Source of the DNA: Conus ventricosus
Taxonomy: Eukaryota > Mollusca > Gastropoda > Neogastropoda > Conidae
Assembly (NCBI GenBank): GCA_018398815.1
Contig: CM031620.1
Location: 61,074,444 to 61,138,443, forward strand
Reading direction: 5' to 3'
Length of the DNA: 64,000 nucleotides
The notes under the pieces are model-generated. The model saw nothing but the letters and a program-made list of their open reading frames with translations, ran no database searches and was not told where the DNA came from. Each line of letters opens with the position of its first letter. Position 1 is the first letter of the stretch. The position numbers and the translations under genes were made by a program. Shown one piece after another: positions 45,501-57,475 of this stretch.

Positions 45501-46500
45501 NNNNNNNNNNNNNNNNNNNNNNNNNNNNNNNNNNNNNNNNNNNNNNNNNNNNNNNNNNNNNNNNNNNNNNNNNNNNNNNNNNNNNNNNNNNNNNNNNNNN
45601 NNNNNNNNNNNNNNNNNNNNNNNNNNNNNNNNNNNNNNNNNNNNNNNNNNNNNNNNNNNNNNNNNNNNNNNNNNNNNNNNNNNNNNNNNNNNNNNNNNNN
45701 NNNNNNNNNNNNNNNNNNNNNNNNNNNNNNNNNNNNNNNNNNNNNNNNNNNNNNNNNNNNNNNNNNNNNNNNNNNNNNNNNNNNNNNNNNNNNNNNNNNN
45801 NNNNNNNNNNNNNNNNNNNNNNNNNNNNNNNNNNNNNNNNNNNNNNNNNNNNNNNNNNNNNNNNNNNNNNNNNNNNNNNNNNNNNNNNNNNNNNNNNNNN
45901 NNNNNNNNNNNNNNNNNNNNNNNNNNNNNNNNNNNNNNNNNNNNNNNNNNNNNNNNNNNNNNNNNNNNNNNNNNNNNNNNNNNNNNNNNNNNNNNNNNNN
46001 NNNNNNNNNNNNNNNNNNNNNNNNNNNNNNNNNNNNNNNNNNNNNNNNNNNNNNNNNNNNNNNNNNNNNNNNNNNNNNNNNNNNNNNNNNNNNNNNNNNN
46101 NNNNNNNNNNNNNNNNNNNNNNNNNNNNNNNNNNNNNNNNNNNNNNNNNNNNNNNNNNNNNNNNNNNNNNNNNNNNNNNNNNNNNNNNNNNNNNNNNNNN
46201 NNNNNNNNNNNNNNNNNNNNNNNNNNNNNNNNNNNNNNNNNNNNNNNNNNNNNNNNNNNNNNNNNNNNNNNNNNNNNNNNNNNNNNNNNNNNNNNNNNNN
46301 NNNNNNNNNNNNNNNNNNNNNNNNNNNNNNNNNNNNNNNNNNNNNNNNNNNNNNNNNNNNNNNNNNNNNNNNNNNNNNNNNNNNNNNNNNNNNNNNNNNN
46401 NNNNNNNNNNNNNNNNNNNNNNNNNNNNNNNNNNNNNNNNNNNNNNNNNNNNNNNNNNNNNNNNNNNNNNNNNNNNNNNNNNNNNNNNNNNNNNNNNNNN
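45501..46500. other. Scaffold gap of 1,000 N
   Basis: Exactly 1,000 unknown bases, a round number typical of a placeholder rather than a measured gap. Apparent long open frames crossing it are meaningless. Confidence 0.99.
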
Positions 46501-47345
46501 CGGGGTTTGTCCCATGTCTTTTCTTCTGTCTTTCTCCATCTTTTTTTCGTCTTTCTCCATCTTTTTCTTTTTCTCTTTTTGTTTTCTCCATTTATCTTTC
46601 TTCTCCGTCTTTTCTTCTTTCTGTCTTTCGCCAGTCTTTTGCTTTGTCTTCTCCGTTTTTGCTCATTGTCTTCTCCAGTTTTTTCCCTCTTTCTTTCTCA
46701 GTTTTCCTCTTTCTGTCGTTCTCCAGTCTTTGTCCCTTTCAGTTATTCTCCCGTCTTTTCCTTAATCTTTCTCCCGTCTTTTCCTTATCTCTCTCCAGTC
46801 TTTTCCTTAATCTCTTCCAGTCTTTTCCTCAGTCTTTCACCAGTCTTCGTCCCTTTCAGTCTTTCTCAGTCTTTTCCTCTGTCTTTCTCCAGTCTTTTCC
46901 TTAATTTTTCTTCAGTCGTTTCATCTTTCTTTTCCAGTCTTTTCATCTTTCTTTCCAGTCTTTCCCTCTGTCTTTCTCCAGTTTGTTTGCTCTCTCTTTC
47001 TCCAGTCTTTCCCTCTTCATGTCTTGTCCAGTTTTTCCTCTTTCTTTCTCCAGTCTTTCCATCTTTCTGTCTTTCTCCAGTCTTTCCATCTTTCTGTCTT
47101 TCTCCAGTCTTTCCATCTTTCTGTCTTTCTCCAGTCTTTCCATCTTTCTGTCTTTCTCCAGTCTTTCCATCTTTCTGTCTTGCTGTCTTTTTATTTGACT
47201 TTCTCCAGTCTTGTCCTCTGTCTTTGATTTTTCAAGCGTTTGCCTGGTCGTCCTTTTCTAGTTTCCTTCCGACTTTCTTCTTCACCGACTCCGATAACTC
47301 CATGGAGCGTAATTTGGTAGATGGGGAGGCACAGTGTATGTGATC
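46501..47345. repeat. CTTT-rich minisatellite and right copy of the gap flank
   Basis: Irregular TTTCTCCAGTCTTTTCC units (46,501-46,980) pass into regular 27-bp units (46,990-47,180) and then the same GACTTTCTCCAGTCTTGTCC flank seen at 45,290. Confidence 0.9.
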
Positions 47346-48420
47346 ACAGAGTGGTAAGAGACCAGGGAATCGCACAGAGCGCACAGGGAACAAGCCGTCC
47401 GGGCACTGCCTTGGTTTTCCATGTTGCACGTGTACAGATAAACGTATTAACAGTTCTAGAACATCCTCATATTCTTTTTTATATTTTAGTCTTCTAATAC
47501 GACTGGTGACAGGGTAGATGTTCTGATGTTATCAGGGGACCAGGTAGCCAGTGTGACAGTACACAGCCCCCCCCTTCACCTCCTACTGTCCAGAGTTGAC
47601 GCCAGCTAATCTTTTTGCGGTGTTGATTAATCTACGTGGCATGTGTGTGATTTTAGTGGCGTGTTATTTCACTCGCTCACACACGCACATATGTCATTTC
47701 ACATTACACACACACACAAGAGAAACCAGAAGCAAACGCAGTCTTAAGATTTTCTTCTTTAAAAGTAGGTATCTTTAAATGGGGGGGGGGGGGGGGGGGG
47801 GGGGGGGGGAATCTTACATTTCATATAATGGCCTTGCACTGTTCGATTTTTTCCAAAAGCGTATCCCACTCCTATGTCGATCCAACGTCAGTATGCCATA
47901 AAGTGTAAGAAAGACAAATCTGTCAGTGAGATCGAGCTTTAAATAACATTTTTCTGATTCTGGGAGGTAGCAGTGTTACATTTTGTCGGGTTTCTTCACG
48001 TTGTGGAATCCATGTTAATGAGAGAGAGAGTAGAGAGACGGCGAACAGTGGAGCTGAACTATATGAACGATGCTCACCGGTTACACATGCAGAGTGTCTC
48101 ATGGAAGGATGCAGCTTATTACAAAATGCTTGCCGGAAACATTTCAAAAAGAAACGAGAAGATGGAAGTTTCGTTTTTCATCTACCCGCACAAATCGGCT
48201 CGGACGAATTACTTGTATTTTAAGGATCCATTTTCGATTCGAATGCGTCAGTTTTAAGCTCTGTAATTTCTTGGATATATGGCTCAAACTAAATGCTTTC
48301 AAAACCAAATTTATTGACGTGTAAACTGCATTTGCGGTGAACAGATTTCAAAATGCTCGAAATGTATCCACTGCAGGCACATGACAATGGTTTTGCCTGC
48401 CTTCTCCGAGTCTTCTATAG
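47346..48420. other. Unique sequence with a poly(G) tract of 29
   Basis: Poly(G) lies at 47,781-47,809. The stretch 47,973-48,324 has open plus frames with non-repetitive products, but no motif or start evidence; not called. Confidence 0.5.
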
Positions 48421-48429
48421 ATTAAGGTT

Positions 48430-48745
48430 CTAAGCCGCCATTTCTGCCTTGGCTTAAGGCTGTGTCAGGCTAATTCACATAGGCTAGAAACACCAAGGCT
48501 ACATCAAAATGTTGTTATGCTCTGCATAGTTATGCGGGGATTGTCTTCAGTTGTGACAAGCTCCTAGCATAACATTATCAGTCTCTAAAATCCCCCGAAG
48601 TCGGAGTGTGGCTGCCCATGTGGCGGGGGTAATCAAAAACGGTCACACACGTAATGTTCTCATCCCCAGCTGATGCATTTGTACCATAGTGTTTCAAGTA
48701 CTTCGGCTGTTTGGATGATCCCTGGAGTCTTTTAGCCAGGGTACG
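48430..48745 (-). repeat. Dispersed repeat family A, copy 2 (inverted)
   Basis: Reverse complement of 19,060-19,350, from GCCTTGGCTTAAGGCTGTGT to CCTGGAGTCTTTTAGCC. Shared phrases include GCATAGTTATGCGGG and CCCCAGCTGATGCATTTGTA. Confidence 0.75.
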
Positions 48746-48749
48746 ACAA

Positions 48750-49550
48750 CAACAACAGCCGCCATTTGTTATGTGACATTGCTTCATCATTAACTCGGAG
48801 TCCTTTTTTCGGTGATCTTTCATGAGAATTCCCCACCTCCCCCTACGCAACGACCGTTTCTAAAACTTTTCTCTTATGGCCTTGGCATCCTTTTTATAAT
48901 TTTTTCTTTTTTGTGGGCACGTTAAGTAAATCTGCGAGATTTTGTTTTGTTGTTTTTGTTGATCTTACGCACCTGAGAAAAGAACATGAAGTGAATAGAC
49001 AAAACAAAAACACACACGCGGGCGTGTGCACGCGCACACATACGCGCACGCGCGCGGCAGTCTCTCTCTCCGTTTATAGCCATCTTTGTTTAAGCTGATT
49101 TATTGATGTCTTCCATGACAGCTGAAACGGGGCAAAACTTTCCAATGTACTGGGGGAGGGGGCTGGAGAAGAGGGCGGAAGCTGCTGAACTTAAGGAATT
49201 AGCAATGTCTTGAAGTATGTGTATTTTGGTGTAATAGCTGCAGAACTTGAAGCATTCCGTTCATAAGCGATCAAGGTCAATAAATAATTTCATGATCCAA
49301 CTCTCTGAAATCCTGGCAGTGGTTCTTGTTGCTGCTCATGGTGAAGCCCGATTAAGCGAAACTCTACCTTCTCGTGTCTTCCTTGTGGCGTCTTCAGGCA
49401 TTATCAATATTAGATATCGGAATCCGAGCATAAATCTTTCAGCTGAGGAGGGGAAGGGAACGGAGGGCGCTGTGTGAGATGAGGGAGCGGTAGATGGGTT
49501 TCCTTTTTGCTGCCTTTCAAAGAATGTCGGGTTCTGCAACTGAATTTCAG
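48750..49550. other. Unique sequence, no gene seen
   Basis: A short CA/CG cluster at about 49,010-49,058; otherwise unique with no credible frame. Confidence 0.5.
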
Positions 49551-49551
49551 T

Positions 49552-49652
49552 GGATGAGGATGGGAGGGGGTGGATGAGGATGGGAGGGGGTGGATGAGGA
49601 TGGGAGGGGGTGGATGAGGATGGGAGGGGGTGGATGAGGATGGGAGGGGGTG
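49552..49652. repeat. Tandem repeat, 20-bp unit, 5 copies
   Basis: Five essentially identical copies of TGGATGAGGATGGGAGGGGG. Confidence 0.95.
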
Positions 49653-49894
49653 GATGGGTAGTGATGGGTGAACTTCATTTTTTAAAAACTGGAAGCCGTT
49701 TTGCTGTGTGGATGGCCCGCGTCTGGACTGACTGTCCATGACGGATTAATTCCTCCCCGTTTCTCTCCAGTCCGGTCCAGGCTGATTTCTCTTGGTCTCG
49801 GCAATTCTCGTTAAATACTTCTCGGGGACAGTCTCCACGTCAACTGCTTATTCTCAAACGGCGAACTTCCGGTAACGGCCAAACTGGGAATCTT

Positions 49895-51535
49895 GAACTC
49901 AACCTCCCACCCTCTCATTTTCTTCCTCTCCTTCTTCGCTCCTCCTCTGTTCCAATTCCTCTTCCCCTTCTCTTTCTCACCGATCCTTTTACCTCTTCAG
50001 CTTCCTCCTTTTCTCCTCCCCCCCCCCCCCTCCTTGTTTTGTCTCCCTGCACTTTTTTCCTTCTATCCTTGCACTTCTTCCATCATTTCGATCTTCCTAG
50101 TCTTCTCATCGTCATCCTCTTTACTTTTCACCTTCCTCCTCATTTCTCTCCTTTTTCCCCTTTTAATGCCCTTCCTTACCCCCTCGCTTTTCTTTTTTCC
50201 CCCTTGGCTTTCTTCTTCCGTTTTCCCCTTCCTCCTCTTGCTCTCTTCTTCCCCGTCCTGTTCTCTTCTTTCATTCTTTCTCTCCCCTATCACCCTTGTT
50301 TCGCTCATCCCCCTCCTCCTGTTCTTTCTTTTTCTCTCCGCTCCTCCCTACCTTCTGACCAACTTCTGCCGTCTCTTCCTGCTCCTCTTCCTCCTCCATC
50401 TCTGCTTCCTAATTTTCCGCCTCCGTTTCCTTTCTGCCTCTGCGTCTCCTTTGCTTTCTCTTCCACCTCGTCTTCCTTTTTTTTAATCTACGTCTTTGCT
50501 TTTCAGCTCTGATTCCTCTTCTTTGTTCCTCCGCCCCAACTTTGTTCTCATCTCCTTTTTCGTCCTCTACCTTCTCCGCTTCCTCCTCCGTCGATTCCTC
50601 TTCTCGCTGCTTCTCATTCTACATCATTTCTTATTCTGTCTGCTCTGCTTTTGTTCTATCTGCCTTCTTCCTTCTCTGCTTTCCTGTTCGTTTTCTCCTT
50701 GGCTACATCTTCGTCCACTTCCTGCTCATAAGTAATCTGCTTGCTATTATTATACCTCCCCTGCTTCCAGTTTTTTTTAACCCTCCTTCCTCCTTATTTT
50801 CCTTTGCTTCCTCTTCTATCTTCTGTGCCGGCTCTTCCTTTCCACCTCTCCTTACTCCTGCTTTCTTTGTCTTCATTATTCTTCCATTCCACTTCTTGCT
50901 CATCTGGCATCTCCTGTTTCCTCTTCATCCGTGCTTCATCCTTTTCCTTGTTGGCTGCTGCTTTTTCTACCTCTGCTTCCTCTTCTTCTCCATCCTCATC
51001 CGTCATGTCTCCTGAGTGGAACCTCCTGTGCTTCCACTCTTCATCTTACTGCTTCTTCTTTCTATACTATCTTCTTTGCTTCCTCTTCGTCCTACCCCCC
51101 ACCGTTTTTCTTTTCATCAGCTTCCTTTCTCTTCAACGTCTTTTGTTCTGTCTCCTGTGCTTTCTCCTTTCCTTAATCCACTAGCTCGTATTCTTCCTCC
51201 GCTTCTTTTTTTACTCCTATTACATCTGCTTTTTCACTTGTCCTCCACTTCTTCTACCTTCTCTCTTCATTCATTCTTTCTCTTCATCTTCCATTCCTTC
51301 GTGATCCTCTTAATCCCCTCTTTACTCTCCTTTTATACCATCTCTTCCTCTGCTTTCTGTTCTTCTCCATACCTTCCTTCCTCTCCTACACCATACTCTT
51401 GTTACAACTCCTGTGTTTACTATTTTGATCTTTCTTTTGTTCGTCTTCCGATTCCTCCCGTTTCCTCCTACCTCTTCTGCTTGCAGGTGTTCCTGTTTTG
51501 CTTGCTTTGCTTTTTCTTCCTCTTCAGTGTGTAAA
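49895..51535. repeat. 1.6-kb polypyrimidine tract
   Basis: The plus strand is almost entirely C and T (TTCCTCC, TCTTCT, TTTCTC) with few purines over about 1.6 kb and no fixed period. Such strand asymmetry favours triplex (H-DNA) structures. Overlapping L/F/S-rich frames are artefacts. Confidence 0.85.
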
Positions 51536-51539
51536 GTAT

Positions 51540-51686
51540 GTGCGAGTGTGCGTGCCAGTTGTGTATACGTTCGCGAGTCCGAGGGTGTGCGAGCGATTGT
51601 GTACTCGCGCGCGCGCGCGCACACACAGCGCGTCAATGAGTGTGTGCGTGTGTGAGCGAGTCTGTATGTGTACGCACACACTCACG

Positions 51687-51727
<41 letters not shown>

Positions 51728-51960
51728 ACACACACACCACACACGCGCGCATTCACTGTGCATCTCGCGCGCGCGTACTCGCACACATTTGAAAGAGTGG
51801 CTGTATGTGCGCGTGCGCCTTGAGGCGTGATCGAATGTGTGAAAATAGGCGAGTGTGTATGCATATTGTGTGTTTTGGTGTAACGCGCGCATGCACTCGT
51901 ACGCTCGCTTGCTCTCTCTCACGTACACAACACTCGCTAGCGCGCGCCCACACACACTTG
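51540..51960. repeat. Compound GT/CG microsatellite with a pure run of 40 C
   Basis: GTGTGCG blocks, CGCGCGCG cores, the C run at 51,688-51,727 (the longest homopolymer in the window), then CACACA and more GCGCGC. Confidence 0.9.
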
Positions 51961-52279
51961 ATCCAGTAAGTCAGGGGGGGGGGGGGGGGAAGACGTGTGC
52001 ATCGGGTTATATGGTATGGTGACATACACCACGTCGTCTTCTTCCTATTCATCTTTTCTTCTTCTCCTTCTTATTCTTCTCTCGTGAATATGAACAGCTC
52101 AGCCAAGAGTCATTTTGGAGTACTCCCCTCGGCTCCGTTTCCTTCTCTCACTGTCTCCTCCTGCTGACAGCTTCCTTGTTGACTTTGTTGATGAACAATG
52201 GCGGGTTGCGCCGTCTTCTGTGTAACCGTTTTCCCTTCGTTCCTCATCGCGTGTCTGTTGCCAGCCTTGCTCGGGACGC

Positions 52280-52605
52280 CACCCCTCGTTCACTCCATCG
52301 TTATCGTCGCCCTCGTTCACTCCGTCGTTATCGTCGCCCCTCGTTCACTCCGTCGTTATCGTCGCCCCTCGTTCACTCCGTCGTCGTTATCGTCACCCCC
52401 CTCGTTCACTCCGTCGTTATCGTCACCCCCCTCGTTCACTCCGTCGTTATCGTCACCCCCCTCGTTCACTCCGTCGTTATCGTCACCCCCGTTATCGTCA
52501 CCCCCCCGTTATCGTCACCCCTCGTTCACTCCGTCGTTATCGTCGCCCCTCGTTCACTCCGTCGTTATCGTCGCCCCTCGTTCACTCCATCGTTATCGTC
52601 ATGGC
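52280..52605. repeat. Minisatellite, unit about 28-29 bp, about 11 copies
   Basis: Units read CTCGTTCACTCCGTCGTTAT then CGTCGCCC or CGTCACCCCC. The two end types form separate blocks (CGCC outside, CACC in the middle). Confidence 0.92.
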
Positions 52606-52887
52606 CCTCTGCACGCAGTGACAGTTGCTGTGACGGTGATTAGCACATAACTAAGACGAGCACAGGGCTAGTGTGTTATGTAAAGCAGCGTCACCTCGTA
52701 ACTGCAAAGCACAACCGACTAAACACTGACGTCAAGCAACGTCACTGTTGAAGGACACACGCCGAATAAACCCAGGTGTCTCGCGGAGGTCGGCCTGGAT
52801 TTGGCGCAAAGAAATTTGATGGGACGACTGAAGCAAGGAGATGCAGTGCTCACGGAAGCGACCCTGGGAAGACGTTCTGTCCCAGTT

Positions 52888-53010
52888 TCCCCGTCCGTAG
52901 AGAGACGGACCCGTCCGTAGAGAGACGGACCCCCGTCCGTAGAGAGACGGACCGACCGTCCGTAGAGAGACGGACCGACCGTCCGTAGAGAGACGGACTG
53001 TAGAGATTGA
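52888..53010. repeat. Short tandem repeat of self-complementary units
   Basis: Five units of CCGTCCGTAGAGAGACGGA. Each contains CCGTC and GACGG arms and can fold on itself. Confidence 0.85.
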
Positions 53011-53059
53011 GACAGACCCGTAGAGACCGACAGACCATAGAGAACGAGACGGACACTGT

Positions 53060-53760
53060 CTCCCCGGTCCGTCTGCGTCTCCCCGGTCGCTACGGCCCGT
53101 CTGCGTCTCCCCCCGGTCGCTACGGCCCGTCTGCGTCTCCCCCCGGTCGCTACGGCCCGTCTCCACAGTCCCTACAGTCCCGTCCCGTCCCGTCCCGTCC
53201 CGTCCGTTCCTACAGTCAGTCCCTACAGTCCGTCCCCGTCCCTACAGTCCGTCCCCGTCCCTACAGTCCGTCCCCGTCCCCACAGTCCGAGTCCGTCCCT
53301 ACAGTCCGTCCCCACAGTCCGAGTCCGTCCCCACAGTCCGTCCCCGTCCCCACAGTCCGTCCCCACAGTCCGTCCCCACAGTCCGTCCCGTCCCCACAGT
53401 CCGTCCCCGTCCCCACAGTCCGTCCCCACAGTCCGTCCCCGTCCCCACAGCCCGTCCCCACAGTCCGTCCCCGTCCCCACAGCCCGTCCCCACAGTCCGT
53501 CCCCGTCCCCACAGCCCGTCCCCACAGTCCGTCCCCGTCCCCACAGCCCGTCCCCGTCCCCACAGCCCGTCCCCACAGTCCGTCCCCGTCCCTACAGCCC
53601 GTCCCTACAGTCGTCCCTACAGTCTGTCCCTGTCCCTACAGTCTGTCCCTACAGTCTGTCCCTGCAGTCTCTGTCCCTGCAGTCTCTGTCCCTGCAGTCT
53701 CTGTCCCTGCAGTCTCTGTCCCTGCAGTCTCTGTCCCTACAGTCTCGGTCTCGATCTGTC
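53060..53760. repeat. C-rich minisatellites (30-bp CCGGTCGCTACGGC; 13-25-bp GTCCCCACAGTCC)
   Basis: Three copies of a 30-bp CTGCGTCTCC...CGGTCGCTACGGCCC unit to 53,165, then dozens of (C)CGTCCCCACAGTCCGTCC variants, grading into CTGTCCCTGCAGTCT units. The 368-codon S/P/V-rich frame through here is the repeat itself. Confidence 0.92.
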
Positions 53761-53862
53761 TTTGCGGTCTGTCTCTACGGTCTGTCTCGATCTCTACAGT
53801 CTGTCTCTACGGTCTGTCTGTCTCTACAGTCCGTCTCGGTCTCTTTGGTCCGTCTGTGTCTA

Positions 53863-53905
<43 letters not shown>

Positions 53906-54068
53906 GTGCGTTTCAGGCTTTATGGCCTGTCTCAGTCTCTACAGTCCGTCTCAGTCTCTATGGTCTGTCTCTACGGTCTGTCTCAGTCTCTACAGTCCGT
54001 CTCAGTCTCTATGGTCCGTCTCTACGGTCTGTCAGTCTCTACAGTCTGTCTCGGTCTCTACAGTCTTA
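53760..54068. repeat. CT-rich minisatellite with (CT)n core
   Basis: TCTCTACAGTCYGTCTCGG units and related TCTCTATGGTCTGTC units, split by (CT)n at 53,867-53,901. They continue the preceding array with a shifted sequence. Confidence 0.88.
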
Positions 54069-54214
54069 ATGTCGCGAGATCTTTACAAATACGTTACCTC
54101 CCAGTCTTTGTGATCGTGTCACAACTGGTCAGTCATAGCGGTCTTCTAGCCACTGGACGTGCCAAGATCATCAGAATGTGTTGGTCCCCACATGACGGCA
54201 GTCTGTCCATGCTA

Positions 54215-54545
54215 TCAATCTGACCTACATGTTATCAATGACCTACATTGTTATCAATGACCCTACATTGTATCAATACTGACCCTACATTGTTATCAAT
54301 ACTGACCCACTTGTTATCAATACTGACCCACATTGTTATCAATACTGACAGCATTTTTAATACTGATACATTGTTATCAATACTGACAGCATTGTGACCA
54401 ATACTGACCAGCATTGTTATCCATACTGACACTACATTATCAATACTGACATTGTTATCAATACTGACACAAGATTAATCAATACTGACCCTACATTGTG
54501 ACCAATACCGACACAGCATTGTTATCAATTCTGACACGACATGAC
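54215..54545. repeat. Tandem repeat, unit about 21-23 bp, about 15 copies
   Basis: Units of CATTGTTATCAATACTGACC with many indels. Confidence 0.88.
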
Positions 54546-55800
54546 TATGGCCCGTTTTTTTCCCCCCAGGCCCGTTTTTTCCCCCCAGGGAATTGGCGCG
54601 ATCTTCACATTGTTAGTAGCACAGAACACTGATCTTCACATTACGTTAATCTTCACGTTATATTGATCTTCACACTAGATTAATCATCGCAATTCGTTCA
54701 TCTCCACGTTATACTGATCGATCATGACACCACACAATCTTCACATTACGTGGGGTCTTCTTCACAATACATCAATCTTAATGGCCCTCTTTATCCGGTG
54801 GTGGTAGCTTGCTCAACTACTGAACGCCTGTCGTCTTTTTACCAGCCTAGTACTCATGTTCTAGATTTCATATCGTTTTTGTCCGACGGTGATGACGATA
54901 ACGAAGACGACGATGCTGCACCGCCGTTATTGTTGTTAATTGTACTATGATTTTGTTCTTGCTAATTCTGTTTTCATTGTTGTTGTTGCAGTGCCTATAA
55001 TCGCCTGTCGTCCATCGCGGAGGAGAACTGAACAGCTGTGACGTCATTTGCGGGGGAGAGCGCCACCTATCGGCTGTACGAGCCGAGGAAAAAAAACTAT
55101 CGCCGGCCATGAGAACTGAGTAAATAAAAGGAATTTCACGGAGCTGGGTTCTAAAGGCCTCGGGCTCTGCCTCTGTTGGCTGAAAGACGGGCGCTAGTGT
55201 GTGAAACATGGGCCAAGGGCAACAACTCGTATGTGTGTGTGTGTGTGTGTCGTCAGAATGGTTGGAGTGATCAGAAGTTGTCCTTTCAACACTTGATAGG
55301 ATTGTTGCGCGCCCATCTCTCTCTCTCTCTCTCCTCACACACACACACACACACACACACACGCGCGCGCGCGCATTCCAAACAGCGGGAAATGTGCGTA
55401 TACAGCTGCACTACCAACTAGCTCCGATCTTCAGCAAGTGCTATATAAAATCAGTACAAACAGCAACAACTGGACGCGGAACACCGACACCAGTGACACT
55501 GGAGACGTTCGCTGTGCGCGGGAATCGTGAACCACAGCAGGACAACATGCGGGGAAAACCACGCGGCAGTTCAGCTAACGAGCCGTCACGGCCACAGTAA
55601 TCAGTGCATCATGCACGTGCACCGGCTGTCCCGTGTCGACACTGCTTAACTTGGGGTGAAAGCCGACATTCCCCCGGAGAAAATCACTACTGGTAGTCCC
55701 CGACTTTCCACCGATACGTGGGTTCAGGTTCTAGACGGGCATTTCAAATCCTCCCCCTCCCATACCTCATCCCCCATTCCTCCTCCCCCAGAGGAAGTTC
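54545..55800. other. Mostly unique sequence, no gene seen
   Basis: A duplicated CCCGTTTTTTCCCCCCAGG phrase (54,551-54,590), loose GATCTTCACATTACGTTAAT repeats (54,600-54,780), GT and CT/CA/CG microsatellites (55,232-55,374). No exon supported. Confidence 0.5.
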
Positions 55801-56270
55801 AGCTACAGTCCACCTGGCAGACCAATGTGCAACTTGTTACCACACTTGCAACTTGTTACATGCCTGACATGCAAATGTACAGTCTAGCAGCAAACCACGC
55901 AACTTGACAGACATTTTCAATCGACACCATCACGCAAAACTTGCTGCTGTCAGCATATTTTTTTTCTTCGCATACTATTTTTACTTTAGACTACATATTT
56001 ACATGCAAACTTGCAGTCTACTTCTATATGTACGAACTTGCCACCGACATGATGCTTATCTGCAGTTCAGCAGTCTACTTCTATATGTACGAACTGGCCA
56101 CCTACATGCTTATTTGCAGTTCAGCAGTGGAACACATCACTTCTTCACATTAACATTACATTGTCCGCCAATGGAACATGCACCTTCAAAATTACAATAA
56201 ACCGCATTCCTTGCTCATATGCAAATTTATTGCTCACCAGCAAAGCATGTAACTTCATAAACACAAGTCC
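55800..56270. repeat. Degenerate tandem repeat, including a 57-bp pair
   Basis: CAACTTGTTAC and GCAAATNTACAGT phrases recur. The clearest pair starts GTCTACTTCTATATGTACGA at about 56,016 and 56,071. Confidence 0.7.
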
Positions 56271-56448
56271 AGGCCCACAGTGAGAAATGATTGTTTCATA
56301 TACCACATTTGGCTGTCATCAGAGCAACGTGTCTCTTCGCCACAAACAAATGGCCCACTGCTGCACATGGTACTTCACAGACAGGTTTACTCTACTAGTG
56401 GAACACGCCATTTCTTCATTCGTGAATTATCGTCGTTATTATTATTAA

Positions 56449-56795
56449 GAGTACTCAAACAGTGCCTGTCTTCAGTTGGAGGCCAGACTCTAAGCGCTCT
56501 ACAATCCGAACTTCTCTGCACCACGGGCTGCCTTCCTCGGGTGGAAGTGACTGCTGGCGCCACACTGTGTCCCACGTCACTCAGTCTGCCACACCAACGG
56601 CCAAACCGACCCTCTCTCTTCCGAAGGTCAGTGATGGGGACCTCACGCGCGTGCCAGATGTTGTGGAAGGACCATCTCAGAGCCAGTGCCAACTCCGAGA
56701 GGGGAACGACGGGCGATAACGAAACGCCCCAGCCGAGATTCGAACCCGGAATCCCAGAATGACGAGTCCCGCGCTCTACCAACGGAGATGTTCCG
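56449..56795 (-). mobile_element. tRNA-derived SINE, diverged copy 4
   Basis: Minus strand shows GTTGGTAGAGCGCGGGACTC and, about 30 bases on, GGGTTCGAATCTCGGC (complement of about 56,733-56,748), good A-box-like and B-box sequences. The tail AGAGCGCTTAGAGTCTGGCC runs to GAGTACTC at 56,451 beside an ATT repeat. The body is shorter than in copy 3. Confidence 0.75.
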
Positions 56796-56799
56796 ATCA

Positions 56800-57110
56800 G
56801 TACACCGGCAATGCCCGTTTCTTGTTCACCGATATATTTACAGTCTATCGTTGTCACTGCAATTTAACAGTTTCGAGAAATCTCGAATGCTCTCCCTTGC
56901 AAACAAATCTACAGTTCACAAGTGTAATAACATCCAGTCCATCAACTGTACCTTGACTAGTTTACAACTCTACACAGACGGTCTTTCTTTTACCAATTTA
57001 CAGTCCTCCAGTGGAGAAACCAAACTCTCTCTCCAGTTAACAGTCAACTGGCGGAGAAGTCAAATTCTTCACCACTTTACAGTTCACTCGTGGAGCACGC
57101 TCAACAGTCG
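56800..57110. repeat. Degenerate repeat related to flanking arrays
   Basis: Phrases such as TTTACAGTTCAC, AACAGTCAACTGGCGGAGAA recur at 40-60 base spacing and lead into the clean 35-bp array. Confidence 0.6.
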
Positions 57111-57475
57111 CCAGGTTCACAGTCCACTGGCAGCGAAGGCTGTGTCTTGACCAACAGTCCACTGGCAGCAAAGGCTGTGCCTTGACCAACAGTCCACTGG
57201 CAGCGAAGGCTGTGTCTTGACCAACAGTCCACTGGCAGCGAAGGCTGTGTCTTGACCAACAGTCCACTGGCAGCAAAGGCTGTGTCTTGACCAACAGTCC
57301 ACTGGCAGCGAAGGCTGTCTTGACCAACAGTTCACTGGCAGCAAAGGCTGTGTCTTGACCAACAGTCCACTGGCAGCGAAGGCTGTGTCTTGACCAACAG
57401 TCCACTGGCAGCAAAGGCTGTGTCTTGACCAACAGTCCACTGGCAGCAAAGGCTGTGTCTTGACCAAAGTACAAC
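57110..57475. repeat. Tandem repeat, 35-bp unit, about 10 copies
   Basis: CCAACAGTCCACTGGCAGCG followed by AAGGCTGTGTCTTGA. Copies differ mainly at a G/A position (GCGAAGG or GCAAAGG). Confidence 0.95.

Noticed and set aside
45328..47343. Open frames of 381-642 codons crossing the N gap
   Set aside because: Most of their length is unknown bases; the rest is CTTT repeat.
49893..51534. Several Leu/Phe/Ser-rich frames of up to 197 codons that look like membrane proteins
   Set aside because: They are translations of a polypyrimidine tract; the hydrophobicity follows from CTT/TTC codons.
53007..54113. 368-codon Ser/Pro/Val-rich plus-strand frame
   Set aside because: Produced by GTCCCCACAGTCC-type tandem repeats.
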